64,000 bases of DNA, from positions 124,001 to 188,000 of the forward strand of contig NZ_BDQK01000014.1 in the NCBI RefSeq assembly GCF_003864295.1, written 5' to 3'. Under the pieces are notes generated by a model, which was not told the origin of the DNA, searched no databases, and saw nothing but the letters and a program-made list of their open reading frames with translations. Source of the stretch: Aphanothece sacrum FPU1 (GTDB taxonomy: Bacteria > Cyanobacteriota > Cyanobacteriia > Cyanobacteriales > Microcystaceae). A program made the translations under genes and the position numbers. This document shows positions 1-8,051 of the stretch, piece by piece (within the stretch, counting starts at the first letter, position 1; each line of letters starts with the position of its first letter).

Positions 1-275
1 ATTAGTCTGAGTTGATGGATAAATTGTCTAGTTTTAAAGACTAAAATTTTCCGTCTCAATACACTTAATTGGGAATAATTTGCGTATTCATTGGCTAAAT
101 CATACCAACGAGTACAATCACTGTTAGGGGTTCGAGGAGGAGGGTTTTGACGGAAATTAAGACATAAAAATTCGCTAAACCGATATTGATTACCCTGTAA
201 ATCGGTAAATCCTTTTTCTGCTTCAATCGAAAGTGCTTTATCTAAGCGTATCCAATCAGGGGTTTCTCTGTCCAT
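1..275 (-). CDS. recG: ATP-dependent DNA helicase RecG, N-terminal part (runs off left edge)
   Basis: The reverse strand is open from an ATG at 275 to the window edge and gives about 91 residues starting MDRETPDWIRLDKALSIEAE. It continues with GNQYRFSEFLCLNF and an arginine-rich helical stretch. From memory of the family, cyanobacterial RecG proteins begin with this kind of extension (DW.RL.KAL..EAE.G...GNQYRFSEFL) ahead of the wedge domain. RecG reverses stalled replication forks and branch-migrates Holliday junctions. The helicase motors lie outside the window, so the call rests only on the N-terminal extension. The gene is partial because of the window, not because it is broken. Confidence 0.6.
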   Translation of the reverse strand, partial: MDRETPDWIRLDKALSIEAEKGFTDLQGNQYRFSEFLCLNFRQNPPPRTPNSDCTRWYDLANEYANYSQLSVLRRKILVFKTRQFIHQLRL

Positions 276-348
276 TTTTTCTGCTTTAAAGTTTAGGGAA
301 TAGATAATAGATTAGTGAGATATTTAATCAATAAAACTGATACAATAC

Positions 349-615
349 GATTCTACCGAATTTGTTATGTTAAATCAATGTCTACACTACAGACCTTATG
401 TCTGATACTATATGAACGAAGCCTCCCGAAGGGGGCTAGATTAAACCCATGTAGGTGGGTTTTGTCTTTAGACTAAAGTTTGATAATATATGAACGAAGC
501 CTTTCTTCGGAGGCTAAATTAAACCCACGTAGGTGGGTTTTGCCTTTATAGCTTAACCCTTCAGGGTTTAAGTCTATAATTTCTAATCGTCTTACATACT
601 AGATTCGATAGAACC
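349..615. repeat. Family-1 hairpin-rich inverted-repeat element, diverged copy with duplicated core
   Basis: This fills most of the gene-free gap 276-653. The left end GATTCTACCGAATTTGTTAT and the right end TCGATAGAACC resemble the ends of the family-1 element at 60,773. The core (TATATGAACGAAGCC, a GC-rich hairpin, TAAACCCA..GTAGGTGGGTTTTG) is present twice in tandem. The hairpin arms differ from the other copies but still pair: GCCTCC/GGGGGC here, against GTCCAC/GTGGAC elsewhere. It is probably a non-autonomous element and is not coding. Confidence 0.5.
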
Positions 616-653
616 TAAAATACTTCTAACAATTGAGTGATTTATTGTATTAT

Positions 654-1514
654 TCAAGCTGTTATTCGTTGTTTTAAGATAATTGTTTTCATTTTTCTGA
701 TGATCATTTGAGCAATTTGTTGAGAACTGTACAAAGCAGTATTCACCGCTAAAGTTCGTTCAGGTGCAATCTTTAGTAAACTGTTACGACTTGTTACTAT
801 ATCATAATTTTGCTGCTCTTTAGCAATAATTTTAACCTTATCTTTTAATTCCTTTATATCTATTTTTCCTTGATTAATCAAGGTTAACCATTTTTGTTGT
901 TGAATGGGAGTTAATAATTTATAGAATTCGGGAATATCTAAGTCTGTTTTATGATTTATATTAGGCAAAGATTCTGACCGATAATTATTAATATAATCAA
1001 AGGTATCTTGACGATTGATAAGTCGTTGTAAACGAATATGATTTGAGGCTTCTAAAACAATAAATTGAGCATTAGGAAGCATTTTTGCTGCATAAGTGAC
1101 CTCATTTTCTCCCCGTAAACCATCAAAAATTAATAGAGAGTTATTTAATGGCTTTTTAACCTGAAGTTGGGACAAAATATAAGCCATTCCTGGAGGATAA
1201 AGTTGTTGATACTGTTTAGTTAATTCGAGTCTTTGTATCCGGCAAAGAATGGGATCTTTACTATTGGTAATTGTAGGAAAAATAACCTGATCTGTTAAAA
1301 TTCTCCGATTAGGTAATAAGCTAAAATTCAATTCAGAGTTTAATAAAGCATCAGTAGTAGTCGTTTTACCAACTCCGGTTAAACCAACTAAAATTAATAA
1401 GGGATATTCAGTGATTGATTGCCAATCTTTTGGACTATTATTAAGGGGATTAAATCCAATTTCGGAAGTAATTAGTCGCAAAGACTCAGAGGAAGTCATT
1501 AAACTTGTTTTCAT
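654..1514 (-). CDS. P-loop NTPase of unknown function
   Basis: A 286-residue protein. A Walker A motif GLTGVGKTT lies at about residues 44-52 and a Walker B-like LLIFDGLRG at about 127-135. An arginine-rich middle region (RLQRLINRQ) recalls the lid of nucleoside or dephospho-CoA kinases. There is no signal peptide or membrane segment. The layout suggests a small-molecule or nucleotide kinase-like NTPase, but I do not recognise the family and assign no substrate. The start at 1514 could instead be the ATG five codons in (1499). It stands alone between repeat element 349-615 and the cupin gene on the same strand, which ends 122 bp upstream of it; there is no sign of tight coupling. Confidence 0.7.
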   Translation of the reverse strand: MKTSLMTSSESLRLITSEIGFNPLNNSPKDWQSITEYPLLILVGLTGVGKTTTTDALLNSELNFSLLPNRRILTDQVIFPTITNSKDPILCRIQRLELTKQYQQLYPPGMAYILSQLQVKKPLNNSLLIFDGLRGENEVTYAAKMLPNAQFIVLEASNHIRLQRLINRQDTFDYINNYRSESLPNINHKTDLDIPEFYKLLTPIQQQKWLTLINQGKIDIKELKDKVKIIAKEQQNYDIVTSRNSLLKIAPERTLAVNTALYSSQQIAQMIIRKMKTIILKQRITA

Positions 1515-1636
1515 ATTAATAATAAAGGCAGTTAAAAATTGATTTTTAAGAAAAAAAGCCTTACAGATAATTATTAATCACCTAATTTTAGATGAATTTT
1601 AAAAGTCTAAAGCAATAATATTTTTTATTTTCTCTC

Positions 1637-2023
1637 CTATGTTTCAGTAAAACGAATAATATCATCATCTCCTAAATATTCCCCATTTTGTACCTCAATC
1701 ATCACTAAAGGAATGACCCCAGGATTTTCGACACGGTGACGACTATTCATGGGAACATAAGTAGATTCTTTTTGTTTAAGCAGTTTTTCTTCTCCATCAC
1801 AAATTACTTTAGCCGTTCCTGACACAATTATCCAGTGTTCACTGCGATGATAGTGCATTTGTGTACTAATATGTTGACCTGGTTTAACCACAATACGATT
1901 AATGCGATAACGAGTCCCTTCTTCTAATACGGTAACGGTTCCCCAAGGTGGTGTACGAGTAAATTCCTCATCCCGTCTTGACCCCGTAACTTCAGATTTT
2001 TGAAAGTCTGATTCGTCACTCAT
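1637..2023 (-). CDS. Cupin, mannose-6-phosphate isomerase type II-like domain protein
   Basis: A 128-residue stand-alone cupin. The segment WGTVTVLEEG..Y.INRIVVKPGQHIS is followed by the metal-site motif QMHYHRSEHWIIVSGTA and the second cupin motif STYVPMNSRHRVENPG. This is the C-terminal domain of bifunctional mannose-1-phosphate guanylyltransferase/mannose-6-phosphate isomerases (ManC type), found here without its nucleotidyltransferase half. The fold would interconvert mannose-6-phosphate and fructose-6-phosphate for GDP-mannose and polysaccharide supply. Stand-alone copies are common in cyanobacteria. The histidines H57, H59 and H96 (approximate numbering) look intact. Specificity for mannose is inferred from the family and not shown by the sequence. 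Confidence 0.8.
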   Translation of the reverse strand: MSDESDFQKSEVTGSRRDEEFTRTPPWGTVTVLEEGTRYRINRIVVKPGQHISTQMHYHRSEHWIIVSGTAKVICDGEEKLLKQKESTYVPMNSRHRVENPGVIPLVMIEVQNGEYLGDDDIIRFTET

Positions 2024-2161
2024 TGCTTAACCTCCTTGATCTGTGTTTATTTTATTATAATTACAAAGTGTCTTCTTGAATTGAATTTTATTTAGGTACT
2101 TAAAAAGATAAAATGTCAGATTCTGATGATAGGATAACTTAAGACATTCATTAGTAAACAT

Positions 2162-3145
2162 ATGGCAGAAACATTATTATTTAATGCACTCCGTCAAGCT
2201 ATTGACGAAGAAATGGGTAGAGACGACACAGTGTTTGTCTTGGGAGAAGATGTGGGTCATTATGGTGGTTCCTACAAAGTTACAAAAGATCTCTGTAAGA
2301 AGTATGGAGACTTGCGGGTTCTTGATACACCGATCGCAGAAAATAGCTTTACTGGAATGGCTGTAGGTGCTGCCATGACAGGGTTACGTCCCATTATAGA
2401 AGGGATGAACATGGGCTTTTTATTGTTAGCCTTTAACCAAATTGCCAATAATGCCGGAATGTTACGTTATACTTCTGGGGGCAACTTCAAAATTCCTATG
2501 GTAATACGGGGGCCAGGGGGAGTAGGTAAACAATTAGGGGCAGAACATTCTCAACGGTTAGAAGCGTATTTTCATGCGGTTCCAGGGCTAAAAATAGTAG
2601 CCTGTTCCACTCCTTACAACGCTAAAGGATTACTCAAAGCAGCTATCCGAGATGATAATCCAGTTCTATTTTTTGAACACGTTCTTCTCTACAATCTCAA
2701 AGAAAATTTACCCGATACTGAATATATTGTCCCCTTAGACAAAGCAGAAATGGTACGACCGGGCAAAGATGTCACCATTTTGACCTATTCACGGATGCGT
2801 CATCATTGTATGCAGACTATCAAACAATTGGAAAAAGAAGGTTATGATCCCGAAATTATTGACCTAATTTCCCTAAAACCCTTCGATTTACAAACTATTG
2901 GGGACTCTATTCGCAAAACCCATCGAGTGATCATTGTGGAAGAATGTATGAGAACTGGGGGAATAGCTGCTGAATTAGTCGCCATCATTAACGAACACTT
3001 CTTTGATGAATTAGATGCTCCTGTAATACGTTTGTCTTCACAAGATATTCCTACCCCTTATAATGGCAACCTTGAAAGACTCACCATTGTGCAACCTCCC
3101 ACTATTATCGAAGCAGTGCAAAAACTGATGACAGGGCGAATTTAA
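2162..3145 (+). CDS. pdhB: Pyruvate dehydrogenase E1 component, beta subunit
   Basis: A 327-residue protein, the usual length for a cyanobacterial or plastid E1-beta. It starts [18 protein letters not shown] and carries the TPP-cofactor region [19 protein letters not shown]. Further conserved stretches are [35 protein letters not shown] and the C-terminal transketolase domain with [15 protein letters not shown]. With the alpha subunit (encoded elsewhere) it decarboxylates pyruvate and passes the acetyl group to lipoyl-E2, giving acetyl-CoA. It is followed after 86 bp by secD and secF on the same strand, an order I recall from other cyanobacteria. Confidence 0.95.
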   Translation: MAETLLFNALRQAIDEEMGRDDTVFVLGEDVGHYGGSYKVTKDLCKKYGDLRVLDTPIAENSFTGMAVGAAMTGLRPIIEGMNMGFLLLAFNQIANNAGMLRYTSGGNFKIPMVIRGPGGVGKQLGAEHSQRLEAYFHAVPGLKIVACSTPYNAKGLLKAAIRDDNPVLFFEHVLLYNLKENLPDTEYIVPLDKAEMVRPGKDVTILTYSRMRHHCMQTIKQLEKEGYDPEIIDLISLKPFDLQTIGDSIRKTHRVIIVEECMRTGGIAAELVAIINEHFFDELDAPVIRLSSQDIPTPYNGNLERLTIVQPPTIIEAVQKLMTGRI

Positions 3146-3231
3146 GGCCGATAATACCCCAGGAAAAAGGCAAAAGGCAAAAGTTTACTGCAGGTTTTTT
3201 GCTTTTAGCAAGCTATAACAAAGGATTTACT

Positions 3232-4644
3232 ATGCAAAAGCAGCGTGCGGTCATTGGTTTCATTATTATTTTAGTGATCATAGCGATCACCATTTTGGTG
3301 ACTATTCCTCTGCAACTGGGATTAGATCTCAAAGGAGGGGCCCAATTAACAATTCAAGTCAAACCCACCAAAGACATTAAACAAATTTCTTCCCAACAAC
3401 TAGGTGACGTAAAAACCGTCATTGAAAATCGGGTAAATGCTTTGGGGGTAGCTGAACCTAGCGTCCAAACTGTTGGACAAGATAAAATTGTAGTACAGTT
3501 ACCTGGTGTCACCGATCCTCAACAAGCAGAACGAATTTTAGGGGGAACCGCACAACTAGAATTTCGTCAACAACGTCAAGGAACAGAAGGGGAATTTCAA
3601 GCTGAATTTACAATTAAAAGGCAGAAAGAAGCAGAATTAGTGATTCTAAGACCTCAAGACGCCGTCGGTCAAAATAAGGAAAAGATTGCTCAATTAACCA
3701 AATCCATTGACTCCTCTAACACCATCCTGTTAGGACTATTTGACCCAATTGGATTAACGGGAAAAAACCTCAAAAATGCCCGTCCTAGCCCCACACAAGG
3801 CACTAGCTGGGAGGTAGCGATTGAATTTGACGATGAGGGGGGCAAAAAGTTTGCCCAACTGACAAAGGAAATTGCCGGAACTGGCCGCAGTATTGGTATT
3901 TTCCTGGATAATAAGGTCATTAGTGCGCCTGTTGTCGGGGCCGAATTTGCTGCTACTGGAATTACGGGAGGAAGTGCGGTCATTACCGGAACTTTTACCG
4001 TTGAAACCGCTACCGATTTAGCAGTACAGTTACGAGGGGGATCTTTACCGTTCCCTGTAGAAGTGGTAGAAAACCGTACCGTTGGGGCAACTTTAGGACA
4101 AGATAGCATCCGACGCAGTATTTATGCCGGGTTAGCAGGCTTATTATTTGTTGTTGTCTTTATGGCGGTTTATTATCGTTTACCAGGGGTAATTGCTGAT
4201 ATATCCTTGGGCATCTATACTTTGCTTACGTTAGCGTTTTATTCTTTGATAGGAGTAACCTTAACTTTGCCAGGTATTGCTGGATTTATTCTCAGTATTG
4301 GTATGGCAGTAGATGCTAATGTCTTGATTTTTGAGCGAACTCGTGAAGAATTAAGGGACGGAAATACTCTGTATAAGTCGGTAGAATCAGGCTTTTATCG
4401 CGCTTTTTCCAGTATTTTAGATAGTAATGTCACAACATTAATTGCTTGTGGTGCATTATTTGGTTTAGGATCTGGGTTAGTTAAAGGGTTTGCTTTAACT
4501 TTGGCTATGGGAGTTTTAGTGAGTATGTTTACAGCTTTAACTTGTAGTCGTACTCTGTTATTATTAACCGTTTTAGGTGTACCTGCCGTCCGTAAAAAAC
4601 CTGAACTGTTTTGTCCTAATTTACCTACTGTTACTAAGTCTTAA
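3232..4644 (+). CDS. secD: Protein translocase subunit SecD
   Basis: A 470-residue inner-membrane subunit that, with SecF, uses the proton gradient to pull preproteins through SecYEG. One N-terminal helix (about residues 6-28) is followed by the family motif LGLDLKGGAQLTIQ, a large periplasmic part, and five C-terminal helices containing GFILSIGMAVDANVLIFERT. The reading frame is open back to a TTG at 3199. I chose the ATG at 3232 because AAGGA lies about 8 nt upstream of it and family members start just before the first helix. secF follows after a 211-bp gap that holds an inverted-repeat element. Confidence 0.95.
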   Translation: MQKQRAVIGFIIILVIIAITILVTIPLQLGLDLKGGAQLTIQVKPTKDIKQISSQQLGDVKTVIENRVNALGVAEPSVQTVGQDKIVVQLPGVTDPQQAERILGGTAQLEFRQQRQGTEGEFQAEFTIKRQKEAELVILRPQDAVGQNKEKIAQLTKSIDSSNTILLGLFDPIGLTGKNLKNARPSPTQGTSWEVAIEFDDEGGKKFAQLTKEIAGTGRSIGIFLDNKVISAPVVGAEFAATGITGGSAVITGTFTVETATDLAVQLRGGSLPFPVEVVENRTVGATLGQDSIRRSIYAGLAGLLFVVVFMAVYYRLPGVIADISLGIYTLLTLAFYSLIGVTLTLPGIAGFILSIGMAVDANVLIFERTREELRDGNTLYKSVESGFYRAFSSILDSNVTTLIACGALFGLGSGLVKGFALTLAMGVLVSMFTALTCSRTLLLLTVLGVPAVRKKPELFCPNLPTVTKS

Positions 4645-4657
4645 TTATCAAATTTGA

Positions 4658-4796
4658 TCCCCCCAACCCCCCTTAATAAGGGGGGCAAAGAATGGGGAAA
4701 CAGAAGATAAAGTACCTACCTCTTAATACGGGAGGAACCCAATGGGGAAACAGATGTCAAAGTCCCCCTTTTTAAGGGGGATTTAGGGGGATCGAG
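4658..4796. repeat. C-rich inverted-repeat element between secD and secF
   Basis: The left end reads TGATCCCCCCAACCCCCCTT and the right end reads AAGGGGGATTTAGGGGGATC, an imperfect inverted repeat of about 30 bp. The roughly 80 bp between them contain AATGGGGAAACAGA twice. It separates two genes that normally form one operon. It looks like a miniature inverted-repeat element. Folded in RNA it would be a long GC-rich hairpin that might reduce read-through into secF; that effect is inference. Confidence 0.55.
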
Positions 4797-4855
4797 AAAG
4801 GCTATTACGAGCAAATTACGTTAATATTAATCGGTGATCATATCACAGGAGAATC

Positions 4856-5788
4856 ATGCAGTTAAATGTCATTAAATGGGAAAAATTATGGTGGTCAATC
4901 TCAGGATTAGTTATCATAGCAGGATTAATTGGAATGATCATTTCTTGGTCTACTTTAAAATCCCCATTACGTCCAGGATTAGACTTTATTGGAGGAACCA
5001 GACTACAACTTCAATTAGAATGTGCGGTGCAAAAAAACTGTGCGCAACCGATTAATACGGGACAAGTAAGGGATATTCTGGCAGAACAAGGATTAGGAGG
5101 AAGTACCATTCAGGTATTAGAAGGAGATATTCTCTCCATTCGTACTAAAACTTTAAATGTAGAGGAACGAACTCAATTACAGAAAACTTTAAACGATAAA
5201 ATTGGCAAATTTGACCCGGAAACTTTACAAATTGATACAGTAGGTCCAGCAGTTGGACAAGAATTGTTTACATCAGGGGTTTTAGCCCTTTTGGTTTCTT
5301 TCTTTGGGATTATTGTCTATCTTAGTTTTCGCTTTCAATTTGATTATGCTTTTTTTGCCATTGTCGCCTTATTTCATGATGTCTTAGTGACTGCAGGGGC
5401 CTTTGCTATTTTTGGCTTAGTTCTGGGGGTAGAAGTTGATAGTTTGTTTCTGGTTTCTTTATTAACAATTATTGGTTTTTCTGTTAATGATACTGTGGTA
5501 ATTTATGATAGAATTAGGGAAAATATAGACGAATTTCCCGATGTTTCTATTAAAGAAATTGTCGATACTTCAGTTAATCAAACTCTGACCCGTTCTATTA
5601 ATACTTCATTAACGACTATATTACCTCTAGTCGCAATTTTTCTTTTTGGTGGAGAAACCCTAAAATATTTTGCTTTGGCTTTAATTATTGGTTTTAGTGC
5701 AGGGGTTTATTCGAGTATTTTTATTGCTAGTACCTTATTAGCTTGGTGGCGTAATCGTGTTCAGAAAGAAAAATTAAAGTTAACTTGA
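4856..5788 (+). CDS. secF: Protein translocase subunit SecF
   Basis: A 310-residue partner of SecD. An N-terminal helix (about residues 13-32) is followed by [13 protein letters not shown], a short periplasmic domain with a CAVQKNC cysteine pair, and five membrane helices. These include [17 protein letters not shown], the SecF counterpart of the SecD GMAVDANVLIFER motif. It acts in the cytoplasmic (and probably thylakoid) membrane. An AGGAGA ribosome site lies just upstream of the ATG. A stem-loop at 5800-5826 follows the stop codon. Sequence and order agree with secD-secF. Confidence 0.95.
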   Translation: MQLNVIKWEKLWWSISGLVIIAGLIGMIISWSTLKSPLRPGLDFIGGTRLQLQLECAVQKNCAQPINTGQVRDILAEQGLGGSTIQVLEGDILSIRTKTLNVEERTQLQKTLNDKIGKFDPETLQIDTVGPAVGQELFTSGVLALLVSFFGIIVYLSFRFQFDYAFFAIVALFHDVLVTAGAFAIFGLVLGVEVDSLFLVSLLTIIGFSVNDTVVIYDRIRENIDEFPDVSIKEIVDTSVNQTLTRSINTSLTTILPLVAIFLFGGETLKYFALALIIGFSAGVYSSIFIASTLLAWWRNRVQKEKLKLT

Positions 5789-5799
5789 ATTTTATTAGA

Positions 5800-5826
5800 A
5801 TTCCCCGCAGTAAACAGACGGGGAAT
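5800..5826. terminator. Stem-loop between convergent secF and hicA
   Basis: ATTCCCCG pairs with CGGGGAAT around an 11-nt loop. It lies between the stop codons of secF (plus strand) and the hicA-type gene (minus strand), a position suited to a bidirectional terminator. There is no long T-run. Confidence 0.5.
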
Positions 5827-5834
5827 ATATCAAT

Positions 5835-6032
5835 TTAGAAAATCTTTTTTAATCCCGCTTGTTTTAAGGTACCATTAGCTGTATGACGGGATTTAATGGT
5901 ATTATCAACCACAAAGCGACGATCTGTGATGGGACTGTACCAAATCTCATGATCCCCTTTACCTGCTCGTTCAAAACAACAATTAGCCTGTAAAAGTCGT
6001 TTTTTTAACTCAGGGGTAAAAGACTTTGCCAT
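5835..6032 (-). CDS. hicA: HicA-type mRNA interferase toxin
   Basis: A 65-residue protein. The HicA/YcfA pattern is clear: an N-terminal helix, then FERAGKGDHEIWYSP with the catalytic histidine in GDHEIW, then a C-terminal basic helix RHTANGTLKQAGL. HicA toxins cut mRNA when freed from their antitoxin. It begins 3 nt after the stop codon of the DUF1902 gene 6036-6275, so the two are one transcription unit with the antitoxin first. Length and motifs match intact family members, so an active pair is likely but unproven. Confidence 0.85.
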   Translation of the reverse strand: MAKSFTPELKKRLLQANCCFERAGKGDHEIWYSPITDRRFVVDNTIKSRHTANGTLKQAGLKKIF

Positions 6033-6035
6033 TAT

Positions 6036-6275
6036 TTAAACCACCTGAATTAACTCTTTTCGATGAGTAATTAATTCAAAACTAATCACCTTTTTATTCT
6101 CAATAGTGATTCCATGATTTACACTCAATAGTTCTGGAATCATTTGTCTAAGTTTATCCGTTAACTGTTCCAACGTATCTGCTTCCGTCACCAAACCCAG
6201 AATATCTGGACTTTCTGCAACCCAGACTCTCCCATCTTCATCCCAAAAAGCCTCTATTTTATAGCAATTATTCAT
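6036..6275 (-). CDS. DUF1902 (HicB-like) antitoxin
   Basis: A 79-residue protein. The segment YKIEAFWDEDGRVWVAESPDILGLVTEADTLEQL is the DUF1902 form of the HicB-like fold, a degraded RNase H-like domain that binds HicA. There is no extra DNA-binding domain at the C terminus, which ends in a strand-rich tail. It is the first gene of a two-gene operon with the toxin. The pair sits between secF and a family-1 repeat, a typical place for a mobile toxin-antitoxin module. The antitoxin role is inferred from the pairing and family. Confidence 0.8.
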   Translation of the reverse strand: MNNCYKIEAFWDEDGRVWVAESPDILGLVTEADTLEQLTDKLRQMIPELLSVNHGITIENKKVISFELITHRKELIQVV

Positions 6276-6309
6276 TGATTAAATTACCCAATTAATCTAA
6301 ATTTTAATC

Positions 6310-6514
6310 GTTCTACCCGACAAGTTATGCTAAATGATCACAAATAATAGACTTTAACTCGTTCATAGTAGGGGTCAACGGCCGTTGACCCCTACCAAAC
6401 AAAGGTTACCTGCACAACCTATAATTTAGTCCGCGATCATCGGACTTCATTTTTATAGAATAAGGCTTTAGCCTTTTATTAATTATTAGTTTAGCATAGT
6501 TTGTCCGGTAGAAC
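6310..6514. repeat. Family-1 hairpin-rich inverted-repeat element (reverse orientation)
   Basis: The ends GTTCTACCCGACAAGTTATG and GCATAGTTTGTCCGGTAGAAC are inverted repeats shared with the elements at 7759 and 60773. The inner part reads as the reverse complement of those copies, including AAGGCTTTAGCCTTTTATTA. This copy carries a 28-bp palindrome (6368-6395) in place of the usual small hairpin near its left side. It occupies most of the 377-bp gap between the HicA/DUF1902 pair and the ABC ATPase; the rest (6515-6652) shows nothing I can name. Confidence 0.65.
6368..6395. repeat. 28-bp palindrome inside the family-1 element
   Basis: GTAGGGGTCAACGG followed by its exact complement CCGTTGACCCCTAC, a perfect palindrome. 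Four further 28-bp members of the same form exist at 19990, 38344, 50408 and 58473. Confidence 0.7.
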
Positions 6515-6652
6515 TAAAAGGATTCACCCACAGGTTACAGATTCTCTGAAAATCCCATTCTTGCTAAAATTTTTGCAACATTATGCCCTTTTTTCCTAAA
6601 AATAGGGAACAATAGTTGATGAGATAGTTTTCATTAAGGTTACGCAATAGTC

Positions 6653-7633
6653 ATGAATTCCGTCACAGAGATATCCAAAAACCTGACCACACCTGAAGCT
6701 ATGCCCATAGTACAAACTTGGAACTTAGGCAAAGTGTATCGCACTGGTTTTTGGCTAAATCAACAATTGCGATCGCTAAATGATTGTTCTCTGAGTGTCT
6801 ATCAGGGAGAGACTTTTGGTCTACTTGGGCCCAATGGTGCAGGAAAAACGACCCTGCTTAAAATATTACTGGGAATAGTGCGTCCGACTCAGGGACGGGC
6901 CGTATTATTAGGTCAACCTATCGGTAGACAAGAAGTTAAACAAAAAGTGGGCTATTTACCGGAAAATGCCTATTTTTATGATTATCTGACGGCCTGGGAA
7001 TTTTTGGAATTTGCCGCAGGGTTGTTTCAACTTTCTACAACTATCCAAAAACAACGAATTCCCCAATTATTAGATTTAGTAGGGTTAGACCAAAAAACAG
7101 CCCGTAAAAAGCAATTAAGACAGTATTCTAAGGGAATGTTACAACGGGTTGGTATGGCCCAAGCTTTAATTAATGATCCTGATTTGGTTTTTTTTGATGA
7201 ACCGATGTCAGGACTTGATCCTTTGGGACGTTATCAAGTAAGAGAAATTATTCTTTCTCTTAAGTCTCAAGGTAAGACAATTTTCTTTAATTCTCATGTC
7301 TTAACAGATGTGGAACAAATCTGCGATCGCATTGCTATTTTGGCCAGAGGAAATCTTTTATGTGTGGGTTCTTTAGAAGATATTCTGGGCCGTTCTGATG
7401 TTTATCAAGTAATTGTAAAAGGAGGAACTCAAGAAGCATTAGAACCTTGGATTTTAGGAATTAAAAATATTGAAAATTCTTGGCATGGACAACTAGAAGG
7501 AGATCCTCAAGAATTTATGGCGGCTTTATCTCAAATGGATGCTCAATTATTAAGTTTAAATCGCGCTCGTGCTTCGTTAGAAGAATATTTTATTGAACAG
7601 TTACGAGAACGGGGTATTACTTCAAGTCAATAA
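6653..7633 (+). CDS. ABC transporter ATP-binding protein (CcmA/NatA type)
   Basis: A 326-residue ATPase. Walker A GPNGAGKTT is at residues 59-67, the signature YSKGMLQRVG at about 158-167, Walker B DLVFFDEP at about 178-185, and an H-loop in FNSHVLTDVEQ. The C-terminal 90 residues form the regulatory extension typical of ABC-2 export systems. No permease gene lies next to it: repeats and gcvP follow and the HicA pair precedes. It must therefore work with a permease encoded elsewhere, and the substrate cannot be told. Family length and motifs are complete. Confidence 0.9.
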   Translation: MNSVTEISKNLTTPEAMPIVQTWNLGKVYRTGFWLNQQLRSLNDCSLSVYQGETFGLLGPNGAGKTTLLKILLGIVRPTQGRAVLLGQPIGRQEVKQKVGYLPENAYFYDYLTAWEFLEFAAGLFQLSTTIQKQRIPQLLDLVGLDQKTARKKQLRQYSKGMLQRVGMAQALINDPDLVFFDEPMSGLDPLGRYQVREIILSLKSQGKTIFFNSHVLTDVEQICDRIAILARGNLLCVGSLEDILGRSDVYQVIVKGGTQEALEPWILGIKNIENSWHGQLEGDPQEFMAALSQMDAQLLSLNRARASLEEYFIEQLRERGITSSQ

Positions 7634-7681
7634 GTCAATTGAGTTAAGTAAGTAGACAAAATTAATTACATAAAATTCGTA

Positions 7682-7743
7682 GTAGGGGCGGGTTTTTTAC
7701 AAATTTTTATGATCCTCACAAAAAAACTAGATAAACCCGCCCT
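7682..7743. repeat. Family-2 GGGCGGGTTT inverted-repeat element
   Basis: GTAGGGGCGGGTTTTTTAC at the left faces ATAAACCCGCCC at the right, enclosing TTATGATCCTCACAAAAAAACTAG. Related copies are at 12517, 21842-22170, 29551 and 60988, all with CACAAAAAA-like cores. Non-coding. Confidence 0.55.
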
Positions 7744-7758
7744 CCGCCCTGGGTTTTC

Positions 7759-7946
7759 GGTTCTACCGGACAAATTATGCTAAATTAATAATGAATAAAA
7801 GGCTAAAGCCTTATCCTATAGAAACGAAGTCCGACGAGCGCGGACTAGATTATAGGTTGCGCAGGCGACCTTTGTTTGTATAGCTTAACTCTTTAGAGTT
7901 AAAGTCTATTATTTATGATAATTTAGCATCACTTGTGGAGTAGAAC
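7759..7946. repeat. Family-1 hairpin-rich inverted-repeat element
   Basis: It starts GGTTCTACCGGACAAATTAT and ends CTTGTGGAGTAGAAC. Inside are four small hairpins: AGGCT/AGCCT, GTCCG/CGGAC, AGGTTGC/GCGACCT and TAACTC/GAGTTA. Together with the family-2 element just upstream it fills the 418-bp gap 7634-8051 between the ABC ATPase and the end of gcvP; 7947-8051 shows only AACTG-type heptamer fragments. Confidence 0.65.
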
Positions 7947-8051
7947 AAAAAATAGTTTTTACTTACCACCTCTATTATAACAGTTCTTAGAGAAAATCAT
8001 GAAACTTAAATAATAACCAGCTATCAGCTTTTTACTGATAACTGGTCACTG

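Noticed and set aside
3690-4109. 139-residue reverse-strand frame inside secD
   Set aside because: Antisense shadow of a complete secD; no recognisable domain.
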